NCBI GenBank assembly: GCA_037074765.1 | Contig: JBAMDO010000068.1 | Location: 124,001-188,000 of the forward strand | DNA: 64,000 nucleotides | Direction: 5' to 3' | Origin: Mansonella perstans | Taxonomy: Eukaryota; Nematoda; Chromadorea; Rhabditida; Onchocercidae | In this document: in pieces, positions 25,349-36,222 of the stretch | Position numbering within the stretch: position 1 is the stretch's first letter | Layout: every line of letters starts with the position of its first letter | Notes under the pieces: generated by a model | Database searches by the model: none | What the model was told of the DNA's origin: nothing | The model's input: only the letters and a program-made list of their open reading frames with translations | Translations under genes and position numbers: made by a program

Positions 25349-26815
25349 TGCTAAATTCTTTTACTATAATTTCATTTGAGAAGCATTCAACGATAAAAGA
25401 GGAATTTCAAAGCATAATCAAAGAGAATTTATGTCATTAAGAATTAAAGCTATTTACTGATATAATTGAATGTTTAGTACAACCTGCGAAAACTTTAATT
25501 TCAAAATTTTTGTTTGCTGCGTTAAGCTAGAAAAGATTACGATTTACCAAGAAATGCGAACGCTTCATTCGGTGGATGGGAAATATTAATTTTGAAAAAA
25601 TTTTTAGCTCAGGTAATAATTGTATCATAAGTGATAACAACACGGAGCTCTGCCTAGCTAGCAGTCGTAAATTCTTCCTATGTAGTAACTTTCCACTCTT
25701 GCTTCCTCACGTGGATAATTGAGCAAATTTTACCTTTCTACTTCTTTTTCTTTTGTTCTCAACCTCTTGTTATATCGAGTCATTCTTTACACCACTTCAC
25801 TTTCAAAAAAAATTGCTAGACTCTACATAAAATTGATAAGACTTCGCATTGTATCGAATTTCATTAATTTTAACATATTTATTGGTATTTCCAATAAATG
25901 TGTTGGAATCTATGCAACGAAAAAGATATCGCGCAGCTTTTATAAATACTTCAAGTTCAAAGCTGAATAGCAAAATATAAAATTTAACTTGCAGCAAATA
26001 ATTAAAAGCAAAAAAAAATTTAATCGGAACCCAATCACATATCTCGACATCAGTATTTACAAACATGATAAAAATTTGCTGAGATGAATAATTTGAAGCA
26101 AGATAAAAAAAATCAAAACGTGAAATAATTTGTACAGCAAAAGCAAGATTCGAAAATACAAGTTATAATTGATCCTTGAAGAAAGAAACGAAAAGACAAA
26201 AGTGACAGAAGCATAGGCAGAAAAAAAAATGAAAATCGGTTTTATCTATCCTTTCTACATCATTCATCATCAACAACAAAAATCCGGGCCTAACTCCAAT
26301 TAAATATTGAATGGAGAACAATCTGCCCAACGACTCACCATTAATTAAATTCGATGATAAACATAATATCTCATATATTATAAAGCCAAGCTTTGCATAA
26401 ACTAATGGTCCAATAAAAGGCTAAATAAATTGATCAATGAAAAATAATGAAAGTAATGCGAGAGTAAAAGATTTTCAAGGCATGGCTTCAATACATTTAA
26501 TATCAATAATATTAAGCATATTAAAATAAACATAAACATATTAAAACATAACATACAAGAAACTGCATGGAAAAAAATTTCTGGTAAAATGATACAGACA
26601 AGCATGAGGAATGCTCCGTTTCAAACATAACTTTGTAAAGTTTTTTAAAATCTAAAAAATATAAGACATTAATGGCAGCAAAGTATGGAAACTTCGGATA
26701 ACTGTACTTCGCTCACTGAAGCTACAGTCTCTGAAGAAAAAAAACGAAAGAAAGAGAACAGCATAAAGAAATATTGGAGGTCCTAGACACTGTAAGGAAT
26801 TTATGCATTTAAGGA
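25349..26815. other. Intergenic region between LAMTOR3 and Pellino
   Basis: It holds the LAMTOR3 promoter or leader acceptor side and the Pellino 3' UTR. A+T-rich frames occur on both strands at 25719-26066, but they lack acceptors and have a low-complexity Phe/Ile/Lys composition. I see no supported gene. Confidence 0.5.
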
Positions 26816-29800
26816 TTATGAATCAGAACAGTGGTCCTGGAAAATAAGCCTAACATATGGTTTATCCATTGATAACAGTGATGTACAAAATGGACATACC
26901 GGATGAAAACTGCTTGTGCCATGCGGTAACGGAATACGAGACCAGTACCTGTAGAAAAATGAATGAGTTCTAGAACTTGACTTCCCATGAAATTTGATAA
27001 AATGAATATTTCTCGTTGAGCTACTAAGTTAAATAAATGACAAATGTGTTTTAAAAAACAAAACTTGACTAAAATTTCTATACTTGTAGGAAATAACGAG
27101 AATATTTCATGAGCGTGATGAAGTAATTTTGAAGATCTTTTCCATATTTTAAAATCCGCCAAAACTTGGACAACTCACCGCACAGTGGACAGCGAAGCAA
27201 CGTGTCCACAAGGATTGAAAGCATAGTCCAACGAATCTGAATCAAGATGGAACACTGATTCCATCCCCATAACTAATTGAATTATTTTAGATGAATCCAC
27301 CAAACATATGGGACATTTATACCAGATCCCGCTTTCACTTTTGTCATTTTTACCCCAAGCGTGTTTGCCCTGTACGTGACCGCAATTAAGATACACCTAA
27401 AGATGATAACAGCTCACAATATATGACAGAACTTTTATTCTGAAATAATTTACGACATGAAATGTATTTATGTAGTTGAATACTTGAGCCGAGAACTAAA
27501 AATGATGCATGAAAACGAACTACTTCAAGATTTTGAAATCTTTTGTTGGTTATTATCAGCAACTGATAAAGGAAAAGCGAAAAGCTTTAGTATAAGCCAA
27601 AACATACATATGGTTGTCTGGAAGAACCATAACTTTTCGCTGACTTTTTCCTTGGAATAATAAGAGTATTAAGATTTACTGGACACTGCGGCTTTCCAGC
27701 ATTGATTTCATTCAGCCTGAAAATTATCAGTGGTTGCATCTGCTGAAAAACAATTAAAACTCTTTTCAAATCCGGTTTTCAAATAGACGCGAACAAACCT
27801 TGACTCGAGCTCACTTCGACACGGACTTTTCGCTAAGCCCTCAGCTGTTCTCCATAAAAGCGTAGCACCACAGAGATCAATCAATGTCCCATCCTACAAA
27901 ACAAATATCCGAAATTTTTTCAATCATTTCAAACTTGGCAAACTTGACTAATCAAACTTGACACAATCAAATTTGACATCTGCATTGTAATCTAAAATCT
28001 ACGATACCTGTAATTCGTTGGTTTCATCCACTAATAACTCTCCCCGTTTAGTCGAAGATCGCGTTTCTCTTATATTGTAGATGTCACCATCGACAGAGAC
28101 TTCACGCCATACAAACATCCCCATATTATCTTCCATATTATCACCGAAATTCTGAATGAATGTTTTTGAATCTAAACCTTATCAAATAAGTCGACATATG
28201 TAAATAAAACGGGATGAAGCGCCTTTGTTACCAGACATTCAACAGGTAAGAATGAAAGCAGATGTAATGAAATTAAATGAATAGAAAAATGAAAAAAAAG
28301 CAAATGACGAGGTACCGCCTTTAGCTCACCAATTAGTGCAATGAGAACTAGACAGAAACCACAAGCTTGATCTTCTTAACTCAATTTTTCGACTACAACC
28401 ATTTCTAACCACATATATTTCAGTCAAGTTCTCTACATATCCTCCTGAACTAATGAAAAGTTGAATCAAAGACAAATCCGCCTCTGATTGGATTTTATGC
28501 AGAATGAAATACGAAAATATGCCAATCACAATAACAAAAGCTTCACTAAGTAAAATCAAAAATGCACATTTTTTAGCGTAGCCAAAGTCCAATCAGTTAA
28601 GATTACTTAGTTACATTTCTCGAAATCATTAATAAAAAGCTAAAATATGCTAAAGCGGCACAGCTGTTTAATTAATTCATCGATACTTGTTCTACGAAGG
28701 GCAGCTGAGTTTTCTTTAAGAAAACCGATCTGAGAAATCGAGCAACACTTTCCCCTTTATTCTAGCATATTTTAGACAGAATTAAGCCTGTTTATTTTGC
28801 ATATGTTCAAGTTGATCAAACTAAAATCCTCTAGATTTTAAGTTGTTTCAACCGTTCTGCGAACTAAAGTTATCCAGACAAAAACATAAAGGAAATAGCC
28901 TCTACAGCAGCAGCATCGGAAGCAGACTTCCATTATGGCAATGCAGGGGCGGTGGGAAGTGGATATAATGGAGCGTATGAGTCTGTGTTGTAACAAACTT
29001 TAGTTGGAGAATACAAATCATGTATTTAGACGGATTTCCTTTAAGTCTTTAATTAGCCAGCTCGGTATTTTGAATCAGAAATTTTGTTTATCAGACAAAT
29101 GCCAGGAATGCTCCGCGATTGTTAAATTTGAAGAATCATGTATCCGTTTTTTTTTTTTTTTTTTCGCTGCATATATAATAATTGGTTGCATATGTAATAA
29201 ATAATGTGTACTTGTTTTTGCATGATATTTGGGTGCAGAATAAGAATACCATTTGTTGTGAGACCATCAATTTCGCCATCACACTTCGTCCACTTCGTTG
29301 CCTTTTCCTGAAATTTGTTGACGTAAATTATAAAGATCATAAGAAAAATAACAGATTAAGTTCAAACTAAATATTCAGTGCAGTTGATTTCCGGAGAAAA
29401 AGTAAAAGATTTAGCCACGTGTGCCGAAAGATTAAGGTGACTGATTAACAAACTCACTTTTTTGAAAGGAGAGTAAAAGATTCTGCAAAATTTCAAGTTC
29501 AAGAATGTTCAGTTAGATTTTTGGAGAAAAGTAATAAGAAGAAAGAATACTCCAAGAAAAATGTTCCTCGAGCTATCAAATCCAGCTGCATACAAAAAAG
29601 CTCGATGAGGATAGTCACGGTTAATTTGTATCCGACAAGCATAACGGCTGATAGTTGAAGATATTGGTCGATGGATGTAGCTACGTGAATCTCTCCCAAC
29701 TCCACAAACATCAACTACACCATTCTCGGATCCTGGTTTATTATGGACTCCTGAAGTCATTTCTTTTTTAAATTTCTTGCAAATTTAATAAAATTTCAAG

Positions 29801-31513
29801 AGATTCTCCCAGTTGCTATGTTCCTAACATTAACAGAACAATTTCCACAGAAGACTTGATGTATTCATATATAAAGAGTCAATCGTTTACATTCAGACCA
29901 TTCCCTTACTGGTTAGCAATTATGCATTCTGTATTCTTTTCGTAAACTGAAAGATTACTGCTGGAAATCAGCAATTTCTACATAACTCATTGTGTCAGTT
30001 CGATAATGAGAGAATTATGAAAATTAATATTAATAAAAGTTCTATTTCTATTGCTTGTGATAACTACTCGTAACCTAGTTGCAACGTGCTAAATAAAACA
30101 AGAACCGGAATGAACAGCATTTGCTGCAAGCCATGTATCCACAACAGTAAAATCTATTTGTTCTTCGGAAGATCGACCAATCTAAAAGGCGAATTCTACA
30201 GATAAATTGTCACACGTTTTTTCTTCACTACCATTTGATGACTATTACAGATTAAGATACTAAGTCTTATCTACATCTTAAACCTGCTATTTTCGCTTAC
30301 AAAATGAATTGTCAAAATAGCGGAAACTATAAAAATCCAAATCAAGTCGATGCTTAATTCTGGTTTGAAAAACTGGTTCTATTTCCAGATTAATTTTTGT
30401 TCGATTTCAATAACTAGAGAGCCAAACAGATACTTCACGTCTAGTAGACTAGGAAAACCATCTAAGAAATGATTTAGTTGAAATTACCTGAAACATATCC
30501 TTATAAGGATCGGGACTATATTCTACAAGAACTGTGTGATTACGATTATATGAATATGACACAACATGTCGGGAAGCATCGCGCACTACCTGAAAGAATT
30601 TTTAGGCTAGAAATTACAAAACTGGACGATATAAAGATCAAAAGTGCATAAAAATAACAGAACATTTTTTTCAAAAACAACTTTCCTCGATAACTGCAGA
30701 CGGTAATTTAGAAAGCTTAAACACGATACCTGACTTTGTGATGGTGGGATGCTAACCGAACTGCTTTGACCCTTTTTAATACCGTTACCCGTTAGTCGTT
30801 TACGCAATATCATTTTTGAGCGATGCTTACGACTTTGAGCATAACTGCTACTACTTTCAAGCGTTCCATTGTAACTACAAAATAAAAATATCACGACAAG
30901 TTATCCACTTACTTCATTATTTAACAAAACAGAAATAACTAAAATACATTTGAATCTCTCGAATATCAGTACAACAACTCCATTAATATTCAACAGATAT
31001 ACAACAGAATCAGAATTTTCTATAATTCGAAAAAAATCATATAAAAATAATTAATTTCAATGTAGCATGAGTAATATCACTATTGTTATTAAACCATAAA
31101 TCCTTTGTAAACTTTTAAGATTTTAAGGAAATAATAAAATTTCTGCCAAATAAAATCAAAACTGAGCTCAAAACAGAACTCTGCAGTTCAGTCATTTGGA
31201 GTAACGTATCGGTTTGTGGTACATCATGCATGATTTGCATCATAAAAAATTTTGTAATGTCACGTACAAAAGTGTTTAATCTATCAAAGTCTTCTAAGTA
31301 GCAAGGCATACTGTAATGCGCATGTATCAGTGCTTCTGCCGTTATTTCGGTGCCGTAAAAAAAGAAAAGGAAAGAGAATGCTTACCCAAGTAAAACCAAT
31401 TTACCATAAACACAACCAACGCCATCTTTAAGTTGCATAGTTGTGGTATCATTATCAGCATTTTTCAGGATATCATCCTTATTGTAAAAAATAAGCGAAT
31501 CTTCTTCAGTCAT
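26816..31513 (-). CDS. Peli: Pellino-family E3 ubiquitin ligase
   Basis: Pellino proteins are RING-like E3 ligases that bind phosphorylated IRAK/Pelle-type kinases through an FHA-like domain in Toll/IL-1 signalling. Eleven exons: 31513-31386, 30874-30730, 30589-30488, 30181-30106, 29750-29551, 29307-29212, 28151-28008, 27893-27799, 27716-27608, 27396-27179 and 26948-26816. Every junction keeps phase and the total is 481 aa. FHA-like core: YGKLVLLG/YNGTL near 38-48, VLVEYSPDPYKDMFQIGRSS near 112-130, STISRYACRI near 187, YAAGFDSSRNIFLG near 205, DGLTTNGILILHP near 228. RING-like region: DGTLIDLCGATLLWRT near 299, PQCPV, VYLNCGHVQGKHAWG near 366, CPIC, NPCGHVAS and CPFC near 455. It is about 60 residues longer than fly and human Pellino (about 420), mainly at the N-terminus and in loops. 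ATG 31513 is the first Met compatible with the family; an in-frame upstream Met (31609) exists. The largest intron, 28152-29211, is about 1.1 kb. Confidence 0.95.
28875..28992 (+). other. G+C-richer islet with an open frame inside a Pellino intron
   Basis: Within the long Pellino intron, a plus-strand frame that ends in TAA at 28990-28992 encodes an Ala/Gly/Tyr-rich tail (ASEADFHYGNAGAVGSGYNG, then AYESVL). Base composition is clearly richer in G+C than the surroundings. The antisense strand is also open for about 20 codons (YAPLYPLPTAPALP). It may be the last exon of a nested plus-strand gene, a skipped Pellino exon, or chance; no matching upstream exon was found. Confidence 0.25.
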
Positions 31514-31916
31514 TGATGATGCTTCTATTAGATGAATGAAATTACAAATGATGATGGTACCAGCTTGAACTACCGCTAATTGATAGCAGTAGAAGCATTT
31601 ACCATGCATTAGACATTATCATACTCTTTGTTTGCTTCGCATTTTTAATTGCAATCTGCAATCCATCTATATGGATTTCAATTTTATTAAAAAAAAAAAG
31701 TGTTTAAAAAATTTTAATTTCAATACAATTTCCAAATTTCATCAATATAAGGCAATTATTTTCTAATTATAATAAATAGCTGAATCTTTTCGAGTGGAAG
31801 AATAAGTTAGGAATGTAATTATCTGAAGCACTAATTATAAAATATTAGTACTAATTATCTGAAAGTGTAACAATGACCATCAAATTACCAATAAACCACT
31901 CTACCTCGCTAATTAC

Positions 31917-31981
31917 CAATAATATTCGCAATTCTTGATCTTTGTCGCGAAATGGACATCGACCTACCCGATCGTTGAATC
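31917..31981 (-). CDS. Orphan exon-like segment
   Basis: Bounded by a strong acceptor (CTATTTCAG ending at 31982) and a GTAATT donor at 31916, this 65-nt segment reads FNDRVGRCPFRDKDQELRIL, a charged, protein-like sequence. The frame also stays open past the donor to a TAG 22 codons on, so it could be a terminal exon. Phase does not fit the first coding exon of Pellino (31513), so it would belong to a 5' non-canonical Pellino isoform or to a separate small gene. No neighbouring exon was found. Confidence 0.3.
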
Positions 31982-34900
31982 CTGAAATAGAAAGTAGTAA
32001 TGTGATTTTTTGATGATTCAGGTAGTTTCGTTCATTCTAGTATATATTAGACTCAATGTTTGTATATACAAGTCTAATTCACTTTCAATTCCGCCTAACA
32101 TTTTTCTATTCCAAAATTTTTGGCTTTTTACATTTATTAGGGAGACAATGTTCACCTTTGACCTTTACCGAGGAAGCAAATGAAAAATGTATGGAAGTGA
32201 TCGGATTATGTTGTAAATTTCAAATGAGACTGCACAAATATATTTACGAGCAATGGCTATTTGAATGGACAATAATGTTATTTAAAAGATAATTGGGGAC
32301 TGTAATTTCTTTTCCGCGATATTCGTCAACACATATAACAGTGCGCGATAAGTGACATAGAAATGATCATAACATCCTCAGTTTGTTCACATTTCAATAG
32401 GAAAAACTTTAAAATATTCATTAAAATTCTCCCAGTTTTTGAATCACATTTCGAAACTTTGAGATTTTTGAATTTAAATTTATCAAAAAATCAAAATAGA
32501 GGGAGCAAAACGTTTCAGTAGTGTCTTTCAAAGTGTAATTCAGCTAAATAAAATCATCACTAGACTGAAATTTCCAATTAATTTTTACAATTTAAGTAAT
32601 ATGACGAGAAATGTAAACAAGCAGGAAATTTTCGTAAATCGATCTGATAAAGCGATTTTATCGATCTGATAAAAAGATCAATCTGATAAAGTGAAATCTG
32701 ATAGAATAATTCCTGCTATTAATCTTATAAATCTCGCTACCTATCTTGTTGATATTTTTTTAAATTTTGTAGTTTACAATATTAGAAATCTTCAAATGAA
32801 ATATTGCAATTGTATAACTGATAAAGGTCATACAAAAATGAAGGACACATAGTGATATGCTAAGTATACATTACTTTTTAAAGTTCTTTTGAGCATTAAT
32901 TTTAATGTGTATAAAGTGAAAATATGCTGGTTCGTTAAATTTTTGGCAATTAAGATAGCAAAGTTTGAAAGAATAGAAATCAGTAATTGATAAGTTCATA
33001 TAGTTGTATCTTACATATACAGTATTTCGGATATATTTAAAGTTCATAATAAAACTTTACATTTCATTCAAATTTCATTGTCGAGAAAATTATTTAATAA
33101 TCAGGATGAATATGGTGCGATGAACGGTAAATTGCCGTAAGATGGAACTAATTTCCATGGAACTAAATGTCAAAACAAGCTTACTTTATCAAACGAACAA
33201 TGAATTCGATTTTTAATAGATAAAAGCTTTGAAAGAAATTGCATATTATCTTAAAAAATATGTTTAAAATCCAAAATGCAAATAATTTTTTAATAATTGT
33301 TAGCTGAGAGGAAGCAAATGGATTGGATTGATTGATTTAATTAGTCTGAGCAATTTGTGTCTTTCACGAAAAGGCGAAAGTTGGTCAGGAAGCAACAGAT
33401 GGTCATAAAATCGTAAAATTTACTAACATTTTAAAATCTATTTGAGATAGCATCGATATTTTGGATCTTATTTCTTTGATTGCTCGATAAATTTTCAAAT
33501 ATACAGATCTGGCGATTAATTTTTTTGCAACAATAAAATAAGTAAATACTTGTAAAGATTTTTGTCTGATAATAATGGAAGTTATCAGGAATCCAGGAGT
33601 TTTTCTCCTTATCAGAATTAGGCTTAGCAAAAAAAAAAATTTGCCATAAGAGCAGTCTGTGCTGGGAGATCAAGGCCAAGCCCTGTAAATGTATTATTTT
33701 TTGTCTTTGGTGGGCTCCGATAAACAGACATCGCCACTTACCAAATGACTTAAAAAAAGTTAGAATTTAACTGAAACATACTTTTTAAGACTTGCCGAAA
33801 AATCGTTTTTCAGTGGCTGGAAGAGGAAACTACGACACATAAAAGCGAAAGCTGATACATGCCGCATTATAACTAACATAAAATGCAAAGAGTGGAAAAA
33901 TTATTTGCTAGTGAGTTAATTACTGCTATTTGAAAAATTATGCATATGAACATTCTCAAAATCATTAGTTTGAAAAATTATAAAAAAAAAGGAAATTAAT
34001 GAGAAATTACGAATTCAAAAAAAAAAATTAAAATTTCATATTCAAGTTTTTTCATTTGTATGAATTGATTTAATGGTAAAATGAAAATGTAATTCGTGCC
34101 AATGAATTAAAATAATCAATCATAAAAGATAATTTGCATATTAGGAATTATTTTCAGAATCATGTTTCCAATTGCATAATTTCATTTTAAGAGTTTAACG
34201 AAGATAATATGATTCAATAATTAAAGAGGCTTATGCTGAATTAGAAATGGAATTAATGAAATATTTTGGGCTGAAGGTCCATCATTTTATTTATATATGC
34301 AAATTCATCAAGATTATAAGAAGCAGCAAAATTTAGCAGCGCTTTCTGGACTAAGCAATAATTTATTTTGAGTCATACCACCGATTTGTCTATTGATTAA
34401 ATGTTAAACAACCGATTTGTGGGCATTTATTCATAAAAACAAAAAGTTGATTGTTAGACAACTCTTTTTCCTTTTTTCTCCGTTATCGACTTTTCCAATC
34501 AGAGTGACCAACGAATGTATCAACAATTCCTTTTTATTGACAAAACTGTGAAAAGACGATGCATTTTTTTTTTTAAAAATTATCAAACTTGTTTAAATCT
34601 TTCAAGCGATTTGAAAAAGGAACATTTGCGTTGACAGTTCTAGTTAAATTACTCAGCAAAAAGTATAGCCCATTGATAATTTAAAAATAATATTTAAAAT
34701 CTCTCAGTGGTTTAATTCTTATTAGATGTAATACTTCTGTTCTAGTGAAAATCCACATGAGAAATTAAAGTCCTTTGTTGTTTAAATTAAATTTACTGAT
34801 GATTAAAAAAATTAAAATCAAAATCTAATTCTAATTTTAGATTAAAATTTGTTAATGGTATTTCAGATTAGTTCACATCGATTGCAATTATCCATTCAGA

Positions 34901-35423
34901 TATTAAGTTTAAAGTTATTCAACAGAGTTTCGAAACTTCAACTTAAGTGCAATATTTAGGAGTGTTATTCAACAAGTTATATAAAAAATCAGAAGAAATC
35001 GGTCACCCAGAAGGTGTGTTTTACATGAACAAAAGAAGAATCTAATTTTTTTGATTCTCTTCCTTGTTATTTACCGATAGCATTCCATACTGATTAAGAG
35101 GTTATATTGCTTCGACCGAAAAGTGTGTCAAGGGAAATTATTGAAAAAAATTTTGAAATTGAAATTTGTTAAGTGATTAATTTAATTTTACTTACTATCT
35201 TCTAAAATTTAACAAACTACAAGGAATGACTAGACATTCTTAGCGAAGCTGTAATTAGATTCAACTTAAATTACCATAATAAACATAAAATTCAGAAACT
35301 ATCCAGAAGTTCTTATTAAAAAAAAGATCCAAAAAAATTTAATTATTGCTCGTACTTAACAACTAACCTGTGAAAGAAATCAATAGAAAAATCAACCATT
35401 CAGAAAATTTTTAATTATGCTCA

Positions 35424-35436
35424 AACATACATACAT

Positions 35437-35498
<62 letters not shown>
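35424..35498. repeat. Compound microsatellite (CATA)n(CA)n
   Basis: About seven tandem CATA units pass directly into about 22 CA units, 75 bp in all, between CAAA and GTGATG. It is in intergenic DNA, is likely length-polymorphic, and has no coding role. Confidence 0.95.
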
Positions 35499-35499
<1 letters not shown>

Positions 35500-36222
35500 G
35501 ATGATGGCGCAAGCTTAGCGGTTCTTGTCCGTTAATTACTGATAGCATTGCATAATAATTACATGTTCCTGTCCTTAATTCTATTAATGATATATGGCTT
35601 TGGAAATAGCGATTGTTGCAATCGCTCTTATAAGTATAGTTCTGAAGAGTTTGCTTACAGTTGCAAATTAAAATAAACGCACTGAGGAAGATTTAAATCT
35701 TTCTCTAGATCAATTTTTAAAACCACTGTTAAAATAATTTCAAAATATAGTTTGATTAGAAGTTTTTTTAATAAGACTTTAAAAATAGTTCTGTATTTGC
35801 CGTCGTTAACAACAACTGTGATTCATAAATTATTTTAAGTCATTTTTTTGATAAATTATTGCCTTTATCTAAAAAAGAATACAGTGTTGTTTTCCTGAAA
35901 AAACAAGTCATGACCTTTTCAACAGAAAAATGTAACAGCCACAATTTACATAGAAGTAATTTCGTCATTTTATTTTAGATTCGTATTTAAATACTTTTCA
36001 GAAAAAAGATCGGAAGCCTAGAAGCTCAATTCGCACTCGACATCGAAATTCAGAAAGTTTAACAAATTGACGAGATTTCAATAATTAATTATTAGTATTT
36101 TATTGAGTCCTCTCACTTTTTTTGATGTCGAGATTAATCCAAATTCCAAACATTTATTTCTCAAACCAACATCAAATTCTATTATACTATGGTAACGTGA
36201 TTTATGATTATTACCACTACAG

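Larger units (their letters stand above)
31514..36222. other. Long stretch between Pellino and the CRAL-TRIO/GOLD gene
   Basis: The window's second-longest gene-poor region. It contains one good exon-like segment (31917-31981, listed separately), a plus-strand frame at 32056-32292 with a Cys-rich middle but no start context, a cluster of ATCTGATAAA repeats at 32640-32707, and the microsatellite at 35424-35498. Otherwise it is A+T-rich with frequent stops in all frames. Confidence 0.5.

Noticed and set aside
28326..28592. Minus-strand frame with a membrane-like segment inside a Pellino intron
   Set aside because: It has no ATG and no acceptor, and the flanking Pellino exons join in phase without it.
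33403..33679. Overlapping minus-strand frames
   Set aside because: Two frames open over the same A+T-rich DNA, with no splice signals.
35424..35498. Regular repeat as a possible CRISPR-like array
   Set aside because: It is a simple CATA/CA microsatellite with no spacers, in a eukaryotic genome.
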